Source: an uncultured Treponema sp. (GTDB lineage: Bacteria; Spirochaetota; Spirochaetia; Treponematales; Treponemataceae). Taken from it: 37,286 nucleotides of DNA. The notes under the pieces are model-generated. The model was not told the origin of the DNA, searched no databases, and was given only the letters and a program-made list of their open reading frames with translations. Position numbers and translations under genes: made by a program. The first letter of the stretch is position 1, and each line of letters starts with the position of its first letter. The stretch spans positions 1 through 37,286 of the forward strand of contig CAMEET010000009.1 in the NCBI GenBank assembly GCA_945915085.1, written 5' to 3'. Below are positions 1-6,612 of the stretch, piece after piece.

Positions 1-9
1 AAAACTGCG

Positions 10-59
10 TGGCCACCTGAGGTGAATGTTTATTTTAAACATAATACAACGGGTGGCCA
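10..59. repeat. Inverted-repeat element at the window edge
   Basis: TGGCCACC (10-17) and GGTGGCCA (52-59) are perfect 8-bp inverted arms. Inside lie CACCTGAGGTG (14-24), itself a 5+1+5 palindrome, and GTTTA/TAAAC (28-32/36-40). TGGCCAC also occurs in the repeat module at 13140. It may be the edge of the same repeat family or the terminator of a gene outside the window; no T-run follows. Confidence 0.5.
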
Positions 60-150
60 GCAACAAAATAAAACGATTTTTACAAATTGTCCCATAAAAC
101 AAAAGTTTTAAATGAAGTTTCGACAGATTTTATTCTAAAAAAATGTGGGG

Positions 151-236
151 CGTTGCGGGGCAGTGTTGGAATGAATTTTGCCCCGCTAGAAAGGGTAGGA
201 CGCAACGAAGTGCGGCCGTAGGGGAAGGCTTTCCCC
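151..236. repeat. GC-rich intergenic repeat module with nested hairpins, upstream of tpiA
   Basis: A GC-rich island in AT-rich surroundings. GCGGGGCA (155-162) pairs perfectly with TGCCCCGC (179-186); CGTTGCG (151-157) is the inverse of CGCAACG (201-207), so the two pairings compete; GGGGAA/TTCCCC (221-226/231-236) forms a third hairpin. The part at 193-226 (GGGTAGGACGCAACG, then GCGGCCGTAGGGGAA) resembles pieces of the element at 37209-37286. I see no open frame with a start signal here. Confidence 0.6.
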
Positions 237-278
237 TCCTTTATAAAAAATTTTTATTTCATATAGAAGGAAAATGAT

Positions 279-1028
279 ATGGCTAGAACTCATTATATCG
301 CTGGAAACTGGAAAATGAACACTTCTAAGGCTGAAGCTGTTGCATTGGCTAAAGATTTGGTTGAACAGTTGAAGGGTAAAACTAATAAATTTATGATTGG
401 TGTTCCTTTTGTTTATCTTGATGCTGTTGCTCAGGTTGTAAAAGGTTCGAACATTATTTTGGCTGCTCAGGATTGTGCTGCAACTGATAATGGTGCTCAC
501 ACTGGTGAAGTTTCTTGCGAAATGCTTAAAGATATCGGTTGTTCTTGTGTAATTCTTGGTCACTCAGAACGCCGCCACGAAATTGGTGAATCTGATGAAC
601 TTATTAATAAAAAGGTTCGCAAGGCTTTGGCTAGTGGTCTTGAAGTTGATCTTTGTATTGGTGAACTTCTTGCAGAACGCGAAGCTGGCGAAGCTGAACA
701 GGTTTGTGCATTCCAGCTTTCTGCAGGTCTTGCTGGTGTTACTGCTGAACAGATGAAAAAAGTTACTATTGCTTATGAACCTGTTTGGGCTATTGGTACT
801 GGTAAAACTGCTACTCCAGAAGATGCTCAGGCTATTCACAAGTTTATCCGTGATTATATTGCAAAACTTTATGACCAGAAAGTTGCTGATGAAGTTATCA
901 TTCAGTACGGTGGTTCTATGAAGGCTTCCAATGCTCCTGAACTTCTGGCTCAGCCTGATATTGATGGCGGTTTGATTGGTGGTGCTTCTTTGAAAGCTGA
1001 AACTTTTGTTCCAATCTGCGTTTTGTAA
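279..1028 (+). CDS. tpiA: Triose-phosphate isomerase
   Basis: Interconverts dihydroxyacetone phosphate and glyceraldehyde 3-phosphate in glycolysis, as a cytosolic TIM barrel. The 249-residue length is the family norm. Visible active-site residues are Asn10 and Lys12 (AGNWKMN), His95 (GHSERR) and Glu167 (AYEPVWAIGTG), plus the phosphate loop around YGGS and GGASL near the C terminus. The start has an AAGGA ribosome site about 8 nt upstream. Two terminators follow directly, so the gene ends its transcription unit; a glycolytic neighbour such as pgk could lie upstream outside the window. Nothing in the protein is unusual. Confidence 0.98.
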   Translation: MARTHYIAGNWKMNTSKAEAVALAKDLVEQLKGKTNKFMIGVPFVYLDAVAQVVKGSNIILAAQDCAATDNGAHTGEVSCEMLKDIGCSCVILGHSERRHEIGESDELINKKVRKALASGLEVDLCIGELLAEREAGEAEQVCAFQLSAGLAGVTAEQMKKVTIAYEPVWAIGTGKTATPEDAQAIHKFIRDYIAKLYDQKVADEVIIQYGGSMKASNAPELLAQPDIDGGLIGGASLKAETFVPICVL

Positions 1029-1038
1029 TTTTATTTTG

Positions 1039-1066
1039 TGAGTTTCAAATAATAACTCATTTTTTT
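1039..1066 (+). terminator. First tpiA terminator
   Basis: TGAGTT (1039-1044) and AACTCA (1054-1059) form a 6-bp stem followed by a run of seven T, starting 10 nt after the tpiA stop codon. Confidence 0.7.
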
Positions 1067-1079
1067 GGATTTTAATTAT

Positions 1080-1124
1080 AATGAGTCAAAGCTCTTTTAT
1101 TTTTGCTTTGACTCATTTTTTTTT
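1080..1124 (+). terminator. Second, stronger tpiA terminator
   Basis: ATGAGTCAAAGC (1081-1092) pairs perfectly with GCTTTGACTCAT (1105-1116) over a 12-nt loop and is followed by a run of nine T (1116-1124). It is a textbook intrinsic terminator, placed in tandem behind the first one and insulating the convergent minus-strand gene. Confidence 0.9.
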
Positions 1125-1171
1125 GTGAGAGGAAAAGAAGTTTTTGAATTGATTATAATTCTTGATTTATT

Positions 1172-1513
1172 TTATTCTACTGCAATTGTTGCAATTGAGT
1201 TTTTCTTTTTGTGTTTTATAAGTTTTTCAATGATTGCAGTAAGAGCTGAAAGCAGGACAAAAATTGTAATCCATTCAAATAAATAGGTTATCACTGATTT
1301 GAAGGTGATTTTTGGACGGTTCATTCCTTTTCCGCGTCCTTGACCTTGCGCTTGACCTTGCCCCTGTTGCATTCCACGTCCTTCATTTTGTTGTTTTTCT
1401 TGATTCAGATTTTTTTCTTGTTGTGAAGGTGTGTTTTTGTCTAATCCGTGATTTTCTTCGATAGCGATGTTGTTTGAACTTTCCGGAATATTGTGAATTT
1501 GTGGTTCAGCATG
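1172..1513 (-). other. -1 frame continuation of the DUF4405-type gene (linker plus last membrane helix)
   Basis: This open stretch begins with the CAT codon directly after the slippery heptamer and runs 113 codons to a TAA. It encodes a hydrophilic linker (HAEPQIHNIPESSNN, then Glu/Gln/Asn-rich and a GQGQAQGQGRGKG segment) and one membrane helix near SVITYLFEWITIFVLLSALT, ending in a Lys-rich tail. The first in-frame ATG (1372) lies after the linker and has no good ribosome site, so I read this as the 3' part of the gene at 1441-1923 rather than a gene of its own. From memory, DUF4405 proteins often carry such a C-terminal helix ending in ...EKL. Joined across the heptamer, the product would be 250 residues. 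Confidence 0.7.
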
Positions 1514-1923
1514 TTTTTTATCCAGTCCCAGTGAAGTCCGATGTGTATGCCGATGAGAATTACAAAAAGCCCGCCTGTAAAAAAGTGGTAAGGAGTTGCT
1601 GATTTTGGAAGAAAAGCAATTTCTGAACTAAAAATTTTGTTGATTCCAATGCCTGTAATCAAAATTGCCAGAGTGTCCAGCAATAACAAAATGTCAATGA
1701 TGTAAGAAAGTCGCATTTTAAACGGGGTATCTGCTGCAAATATTTTTATTGTGATTGCTTTAACCCAATTAAAATTGATGATAAAATGAAAAATAAAGAG
1801 CAGGCAGACGATAATTCCTCCGATTTCGTGAAAGGCGAGTGTGAGTATGTTCTTTTTGAACATCAAAATCAGAAGAGCCAACATAATGATATCTAAAATG
1901 AGTTTATAAGTATTTTTCTTCAT
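1441..1923 (-). CDS. DUF4405-type integral membrane protein, probably b-haem binding; ends early in this frame
   Basis: A 160-residue protein with about four hydrophobic helices. His32 and His46 lie 14 residues apart in one helix, and His113 and His127 the same distance apart in another, with His131 in the GLHWDWI motif; this spacing is typical of di-haem b-type membrane cytochromes. N-terminal layout and HWDWI fit DUF4405 (PF14358), a family related to cytochrome b561-like proteins; its electron partner is unknown. After residue 137 the reading frame turns into a low-quality 23-residue tail and stops, while the -1 frame continues sensibly. There is no clear Shine-Dalgarno sequence before ATG 1923. 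It may be a frameshifted gene, a programmed frameshift, or a sequence error in a six-A run. Confidence 0.75.
   Translation of the reverse strand: MKKNTYKLILDIIMLALLILMFKKNILTLAFHEIGGIIVCLLFIFHFIINFNWVKAITIKIFAADTPFKMRLSYIIDILLLLDTLAILITGIGINKIFSSEIAFLPKSATPYHFFTGGLFVILIGIHIGLHWDWIKNMLNHKFTIFRKVQTTSLSKKITD
1513..1519 (-). promoter_or_regulatory. Candidate -1 ribosomal slippery heptamer A_AAA_AAC
   Basis: Read from ATG 1923, the codons here are ATA AAA AAC, so the heptamer A AAA AAC sits in exactly the phase needed for tandem -1 slippage. The next -1 codon opens the 113-codon continuation. GGGA lies 6 nt upstream; downstream only a weak TGAAC/GTTCA stem is visible. Confidence 0.45.
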
Positions 1924-1963
1924 GATTTTATGGTAAAGGATATTTTCTGGAAATACAATAAAA

Positions 1964-2098
1964 AAAATGTTATAGTATTAAAGAAAATGTTATAAGCTCA
2001 AAAAAGTTATGACGAATTGCGGAAAGCAGTAAAAAAGGTGTATCTGAAATTATCATCGATAAATGTGGATAATAATTGATGATATCTTTGATGATATC
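1964..2098. promoter_or_regulatory. Iterated motifs in the divergent DUF4405-secG intergenic region
   Basis: AAAATGTTATA occurs at 1964-1974 and again at 1984-1994, exactly 20 bp apart, with a weaker third version near 2000-2010. Further on, TTGATGATATC is repeated at 2076-2086 and 2088-2098, and TATCATC (2051-2057) is its inverse. The region lies between two divergent genes and could hold operators; which factor binds is unknown. Confidence 0.4.
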
Positions 2099-2115
2099 AT
2101 TGACGAAAAGAGTGT

Positions 2116-2145
2116 TTTTCATTAAAATTAATAGCACTTTATACT
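2116..2145 (+). promoter_or_regulatory. Putative secG promoter
   Basis: TTTTCA (2116-2121), an 18-nt spacer and TATACT (2140-2145). Predicted start is near 2152, leaving about 26 nt of leader that carries the GGAG ribosome site. Confidence 0.45.
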
Positions 2146-2177
2146 ATTTAGAAAAAAAATATTTGGAGAAATATATC

Positions 2178-2528
2178 ATGGGTGTTATTGGTACAGTTCT
2201 TTTAGTTTGTTTTGTAATTGTTTGTCTTTTTCTCGTTCTTCTCGTTTCTATTCAAGATGATGGAGAAAATGGAATGGGCGGACTTATGGGCGGTCGTGGA
2301 ACTGCTGCATTTGGTTCTCATTCTGCAAGTGTTTTGACAAAAACTACAATGGTTTTCGTTATTCTGTTTTTTGCTTTGACAGTAGGTCTTGCTTTGGTAA
2401 ATAAAGCTCCTAAAGTAAAAGGTGACCTTGTTCCTGTTGTAGAAACTCAGGCAGAAACTGAAGCTGCTTCTGAATCTTCTAGTCAGTGGTGGTCATCTGA
2501 AAGTGAATCAGAAGCTGTTGCTGAATAA
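2178..2528 (+). CDS. secG: Protein-export membrane protein SecG
   Basis: Accessory subunit of the SecYEG translocon, in the inner membrane. The start at 2178 (MGVIGTVLL) is chosen because GGAG lies 9 nt upstream; earlier in-frame ATGs fall in the repeat-rich leader. Two membrane helices are visible (about residues 3-23 and 52-71), joined by the family-typical loop with QDDGENGMGGLMGGRG and TAAFG. The 116-residue protein ends in a Ser/Glu-rich acidic tail of about 40 residues (SESSSQWWSSESESEAVAE) that short SecGs lack. It lies near tpiA and the V-ATPase operon, an arrangement I recall from other treponemes. Confidence 0.9.
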   Translation: MGVIGTVLLVCFVIVCLFLVLLVSIQDDGENGMGGLMGGRGTAAFGSHSASVLTKTTMVFVILFFALTVGLALVNKAPKVKGDLVPVVETQAETEAASESSSQWWSSESESEAVAE

Positions 2529-2540
2529 TTAGATTTATGG

Positions 2541-2587
2541 GAAATCAACTTTTGAATTCTTTTTTAGAACTATTAAAGTTGATTTTC
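2541..2587 (+). terminator. Weak AT-rich hairpin behind secG
   Basis: AAATCAACTTT (2542-2552) pairs perfectly with AAAGTTGATTT (2575-2585) over a 22-nt loop. There is no clean T-run behind it, so it may be a processing or attenuation structure rather than a true terminator. Confidence 0.35.
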
Positions 2588-2616
2588 AAAAATATTATAG
2601 ATAACTGGTGATATAA

Positions 2617-3075
2617 ATGCTTGGCAGTTTGATTACTCCTTCCAGGGTTAAGCTGAATCTTGAAAGTACAGAATGGGATGAATGTTTTTCAGAATTACTT
2701 GAAGTGATGATTGAAAATAATCCTAAAATTGTGCGTACGCAGGCAATTTCTGCTTTGGTTCAGCGTGAAGAGAAAATGAGTACAGCTGTTTTTCCAAGTG
2801 TTGCGGTTCCTCATGCTACCTGTAATTCGGTAAAAGAAACTCAGATTGTACTTGGCATTAGTTCCAAAGGCGTTGATTTTGAAGATTTAAACAATTCTGG
2901 AAAAAGTGTAAAAGTGAATCTTGTCTTTCAAATACTTTTTGATGAAAATAATTCTGCTGAACATCTTCATGTTTTAAAAGATATTTTAGAACTGGTGAAA
3001 AATCCAAAATTTCTGGATAAGGTGCTCAAGTCAAAAAATGCAGAAGAAGTTTGTAAAATAATTCAGGGGAAATAA
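2617..3075 (+). CDS. ptsN: PTS EIIA component, PtsN (fructose/nitrogen) type
   Basis: Soluble 152-residue phosphocarrier domain of the PTS_EIIA_2 family. The phosphorylated histidine is His66 in VAVPHAT, the family signature; the ALVQREEKMSTAVFPSVAVPH stretch just before it and the C-terminal region around residues 118-150 fit the usual alpha/beta fold. No EIIB or EIIC gene is next to it, which suggests a regulatory PtsN role rather than sugar uptake. A GGTGA ribosome site lies 5 nt before the ATG. It may be cotranscribed with secG, since the hairpin between them lacks a T-run. Whether it regulates the downstream ATPase genes cannot be told from sequence. Confidence 0.85.
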   Translation: MLGSLITPSRVKLNLESTEWDECFSELLEVMIENNPKIVRTQAISALVQREEKMSTAVFPSVAVPHATCNSVKETQIVLGISSKGVDFEDLNNSGKSVKVNLVFQILFDENNSAEHLHVLKDILELVKNPKFLDKVLKSKNAEEVCKIIQGK

Positions 3076-3126
3076 TAATAAATTACTTTATGTAGATTTG
3101 TCCCTGAGAATTGATGAGTTTTTTTT

Positions 3127-3159
3127 AATCTGTAAACAGATTTTGCTGTAAACAGATTT
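3127..3159 (+). promoter_or_regulatory. Dyad and direct repeat upstream of the V-ATPase operon
   Basis: AATCTG (3127-3132) and CAGATT (3137-3142) form a dyad around TAAA, and the 14-mer CTGTAAACAGATTT is repeated at 3130-3143 and 3146-3159 (period 16). It lies 35-67 nt before the first ATPase gene and could be an operator. I could not place a convincing -35/-10 pair around it. Confidence 0.4.
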
Positions 3160-3193
3160 AGAAACTTTGAATTTTATTTTATGGGTGGTTTTT

Positions 3194-3508
3194 ATGATAA
3201 CTGATAATCCTGAACTTGACGCTATAAATCATCTTCTTGAAATCGAAAAAAATGCTTCTATATTAGTGAACGAAGCTCATGTTGAATCTGATAAACGCAT
3301 TTCACAGGCTCGTGCACAATTTTCTGCAAAATATAAAGAAAATCTTGAAAAAATAACAGAAGAATTAGAATCTGAATATAAAAATAAAATTGAATCAATT
3401 TCAAAAAAATATGATGACGATTTTGCTGAATATAAATCATCTTTAGAAAAAAAAGTGCAGAATAAAAAAGACTTTTCTGAATTGTTGGAAAAACTACTTT
3501 CGAATTAA
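3194..3508 (+). CDS. V/A-type ATPase peripheral stalk subunit G/H
   Basis: A 104-residue, almost wholly charged, helical protein with coiled-coil character from about residue 15 to the end (EIEKNASILV, ARAQFSAKY, ELESEYKNK). It is the first gene of the operon, where Enterococcus ntpF and Thermus subunit G also sit, so it most likely pairs with subunit E in the peripheral stalk. I choose ATG 3194 rather than an upstream in-frame start at 3167: it has GGTGG 5 nt upstream and yields an N terminus without the odd hydrophobic MNFILWVVF. Sequence identity in this family is low, so the call rests on length, coiled coil and position. Confidence 0.75.
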   Translation: MITDNPELDAINHLLEIEKNASILVNEAHVESDKRISQARAQFSAKYKENLEKITEELESEYKNKIESISKKYDDDFAEYKSSLEKKVQNKKDFSELLEKLLSN

Positions 3509-3525
3509 TTATCAGGAATAGCAGA

Positions 3526-4566
3526 ATGGATAAGAAAAGTGCTGATGAATTTATTTTTGCCAAATTAAGCGGAAAGTTGAGAAAAAGTTTTACAGGCGAG
3601 CGTACAAAACTTCTTTTTGAACCAAAAAATCTTTCTGAATTGTGGACTTTACTTTTTAACACTCCAGCTCCTCTTGTTCCTGAAACTATGCTTGCTCAAA
3701 AAATTGAAGCTCAGGCATATAATAATTTTTTTTCTGATTATACTGATTTTGTCAGTCTTTATGATAAACCAAGTCCTGTGATTATTGATTTGCTTTGTGA
3801 ATATGAAGTTGAAAATCTGAAACTTGTGCTTGCAGCTCTTTGCAATGAAGAACAAAAAATGCCACCAATTGCCGATTTGCGGGGATTTACGCAGTGCAAT
3901 TTTTCAAACTGGCCTGATATTGAAAAAATTACACAGAATACTCAGTTTGAATGGCTGAATAGTGTACCTGATATTCATCATATAAATCAGATTGATTTTA
4001 AACTGGATATTCAGGTGATAAAACATTTATGGAAATCTTTGGAGCATGAATCTGGCGAGATAAAAGCTGTTCTTGAAGATTTATTTTACACTGAATTTAT
4101 CATCAAAAATGTTGTCTGGATGCTGCGTCTGAAACTTTTTTATAAAATGGATAATAATCAGATTGCAGATAAATTAATTTACGTTACTTCACGTGCTGAT
4201 GAAAAAGACCCAGTTGCCGGTCCTGTAATTCATCTTTTAAATCTTCCTCTTGACGAATACGACGCTTGGAGTCATTGGAAATATCATGATTTACTTAATC
4301 CTTTTGAACCCGGCGTTCCTTGGAAAATAAATCCCCTTTGGATAGAAAAAAAGAATAGAGTAAAACTAACTCATAAGGCGATATCATATTTTCATCAATA
4401 TCCTATGTCAGTTTGTACTCTTGTTACATGGAATAAAATAAAAGATTATGAACTTTCGTGCATCAGAGCTGCGGTAGAAAGAATCCGGTTAAATATTGAG
4501 CCTTCTGAGGCGATGAAAACAGTTGGCATACCACAAGATGGAGGTGCAAATGGCAAAAACTACTAA
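3526..4566 (+). CDS. atpC: V/A-type ATPase subunit C (AC39/d-like)
   Basis: A 346-residue soluble, mostly helical protein that forms the socket linking the central rotor stalk to the membrane c-ring. The family-like segment YDKPSPVIIDLLCEYEVENLK near residues 80-100 and the three-fold helical pattern support AC39/d. It follows the stalk gene by 17 nt, with AGGA upstream of ATG. Its last 17 nt overlap the start of subunit I, and the SD of I (GGAGGTG) lies inside this gene, pointing to translational coupling. The position of C before I differs from Enterococcus ntp and Thermus operons, where C lies after E. Confidence 0.85.
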   Translation: MDKKSADEFIFAKLSGKLRKSFTGERTKLLFEPKNLSELWTLLFNTPAPLVPETMLAQKIEAQAYNNFFSDYTDFVSLYDKPSPVIIDLLCEYEVENLKLVLAALCNEEQKMPPIADLRGFTQCNFSNWPDIEKITQNTQFEWLNSVPDIHHINQIDFKLDIQVIKHLWKSLEHESGEIKAVLEDLFYTEFIIKNVVWMLRLKLFYKMDNNQIADKLIYVTSRADEKDPVAGPVIHLLNLPLDEYDAWSHWKYHDLLNPFEPGVPWKINPLWIEKKNRVKLTHKAISYFHQYPMSVCTLVTWNKIKDYELSCIRAAVERIRLNIEPSEAMKTVGIPQDGGANGKNY

Positions 4567-6553
4567 AATGAAACTTTTGGAGCTGATGGTTTTAAAAGAA
4601 GATGTATCAGCTGTGATTGAATATATTGGAAAAAGAGAGTCGTTCCAGTTTCAATCAAAAGAAAATCAAAAGAAAAAATCTGATGGTGAACTTGCGCAGA
4701 AAATCTCGAATGTTGACAGTCAGCTTTATGATGAACTGTGCAATATTTACAAAGATTTAGGTTTTGAAGATAATAATTTTGATTTGAAAAAAAGTTCTGT
4801 CCCTACGGATGAAGAAAGAAATCAGATTACAAAGTTGATTTCTGCATATCGTGATTTGCAGCAGAAAATTCAAGAAGAAAACGAGAATTTTACAAAAGTT
4901 GATGCTGCTTACACAGAAGCAATGGCTTTTTCGAATCTGCAAGTTTCTTTTTCTGAACTTGATCATCTTTCTTTTTTGTCATTGAAAATTGGTAAAATTT
5001 CGGAAAGTGATTTTGATGTTCTCAAAAATGCGCTTGAAGGAACGGCTGTTGTTATTCCTCTTGGAAATGTAAAATCTCATATTCTTGTTGCTTCATCAAA
5101 GAAAAACCGTTTTGCACTTGATGCTGAACTAAAAAAAGTGCATTTTGTGGAAATGACTGTTCCTCAGGATTTTAAAGGCGTGCCGGAATCTGTTTTGGAT
5201 GGTTTGAAAAATAAAAAATTTGAAGCTGAACAGATGCTTGAAGAACTGAAAACTGAAAAAGCAAATTTTGCTCAAACTCATAAAGAAAAACTTATCCGAC
5301 TGATTAGTTCTCTGGCAATTGCAGTGCAGATTGAAAAGGTAAAGCAAAATCTTGAATCTACTGAATTGGTGTATAGAATTGCTGGTTGGATTCCTGCAAA
5401 AGAATGTGAATCTTATATGAAGGATTTGGATAATCTGACGGAAAGTAGAATTGCAATCAGAGCTTATGAACCATTTGAAGTTCCTGCAATTTTGTCAGGA
5501 AAAGAAGAAGTTCCTGTAAAACTGACTCACGGAAAATTTGTTCACAGTTTTGAAAGAATGATATTTTCTTACGGTTCTCCAGTTTATGGTACAATTGATC
5601 CGACTCCTTGGGTTGCACTGTTTTTCACTTTGCTGTTTGGAATTATGTTTGGTGACTGCGGACAGGGACTTGTTTTACTTCTCATGGGCATTTTGATGTC
5701 AAAAAAAGTGCTGGATATGGGAAAATGGAATCAATTTTCTCCAATTTTCATGGCAGTGGGAATTTCAAGTTCAATTATGGGGCTTTTGACAGGTGAGTTT
5801 TTTGGCACGGAAGAACTTTTGGAACCTTTTGCTCATTGGGTGACTGGTTTATTTGGAAAACCTCATGCACCGATTGTTAAACTCATGCCTTCTAGTGATC
5901 CTAAATCGATTTATGTGATGTTTGGTGTATTTGGTGTGGCTGTTGCGATTGGATTTGTTATCAATACTTGCGGTTTGATTATCAATATAATTAACAATAT
6001 TATCAGAAAAAGATATGGTGAAGCACTTTTTGGAAAAAATGGTCTTGCAGGTGCAATTTTCTTCTGGTATGTAATAGCTCTTGTTCTGCGAATGGTTCTT
6101 TTGCATCATTCTCCTCAAGTTTATGACTGGGTGATAATCTGTGTTTCTCTGTTTTTTGCAGCATTTGCATCTCCGTTTGAACGGCTTTTATCTGGAGAAA
6201 AACCTTTGCTCGAAAACGGTTTTGGAACTTATTTAATTTCAAGTATTGTTGAAGTGATTGAAGTTATTTCCGGTTATCTTTCAAATACTGTAAGTTTTGT
6301 GCGTGTAGGGGCTTTTGCACTTTCGCATGCTGTTTTGAACTTTACGATTATGACTTTAACGTCGCTTTGTGGTGGAAAAGGTACTGTCGGCGGTATTATT
6401 GTTATGATTATTGGAAATGCTTTGATTGTTGTGCTTGAAGGTATGATTGTTGCAATTCAGGTTGTGCGACTTCAATATTATGAATTTTTCAGTAAGTTCT
6501 TTCATGAAACTGGAAAAGAATTTACTCCATTTAAGTTTGAAATCGAAAAGTAA
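4550..6553 (+). CDS. atpI: V/A-type ATPase membrane subunit I (a subunit)
   Basis: A 667-residue stator subunit that carries the ion half-channels beside the c-ring. The N-terminal half (about 1-330) is soluble with coiled-coil segments; the C-terminal half has seven to eight membrane helices, starting near TPWVALFFTLLFGIMFGD. SFVRVGAFALSHAVLNF contains the conserved arginine helix that faces the c-ring carboxylate, and the C terminus (RLQYYEFFSKFF...GKEFTPF) is the family ending. ATG 4550 is chosen because GGAGGTG ends 3 nt before it and MAKTTKMKLLELMVLK matches the usual N terminus; an earlier in-frame ATG (4523) lacks this. It overlaps subunit C by 17 nt. Confidence 0.93.
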   Translation: MAKTTKMKLLELMVLKEDVSAVIEYIGKRESFQFQSKENQKKKSDGELAQKISNVDSQLYDELCNIYKDLGFEDNNFDLKKSSVPTDEERNQITKLISAYRDLQQKIQEENENFTKVDAAYTEAMAFSNLQVSFSELDHLSFLSLKIGKISESDFDVLKNALEGTAVVIPLGNVKSHILVASSKKNRFALDAELKKVHFVEMTVPQDFKGVPESVLDGLKNKKFEAEQMLEELKTEKANFAQTHKEKLIRLISSLAIAVQIEKVKQNLESTELVYRIAGWIPAKECESYMKDLDNLTESRIAIRAYEPFEVPAILSGKEEVPVKLTHGKFVHSFERMIFSYGSPVYGTIDPTPWVALFFTLLFGIMFGDCGQGLVLLLMGILMSKKVLDMGKWNQFSPIFMAVGISSSIMGLLTGEFFGTEELLEPFAHWVTGLFGKPHAPIVKLMPSSDPKSIYVMFGVFGVAVAIGFVINTCGLIINIINNIIRKRYGEALFGKNGLAGAIFFWYVIALVLRMVLLHHSPQVYDWVIICVSLFFAAFASPFERLLSGEKPLLENGFGTYLISSIVEVIEVISGYLSNTVSFVRVGAFALSHAVLNFTIMTLTSLCGGKGTVGGIIVMIIGNALIVVLEGMIVAIQVVRLQYYEFFSKFFHETGKEFTPFKFEIEK

Positions 6554-6612
6554 TCATTCCTGAACAATTGAAAATGGTGATAAAATTTGTAAATAAAATA
6601 AAGAGGTTTGAT

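Noticed and set aside
186..563. Minus-strand frame across the tpiA 5' end
   Set aside because: Antisense shadow of tpiA with Ser/Phe/Asn-rich composition and no start signal.
1065..1286. Plus-strand open frame of 73 codons behind tpiA
   Set aside because: It runs through the second tpiA terminator and opposite the DUF4405 3' part; no ribosome site; Phe-rich composition from T-runs.
1172..1372. The minus-strand ATG at 1372 as a separate small membrane protein gene
   Set aside because: The frame is open far upstream up to the slippery heptamer and the ATG lies in a Gly/Gln-rich linker without a ribosome site, so it is better seen as the 3' part of the upstream gene.
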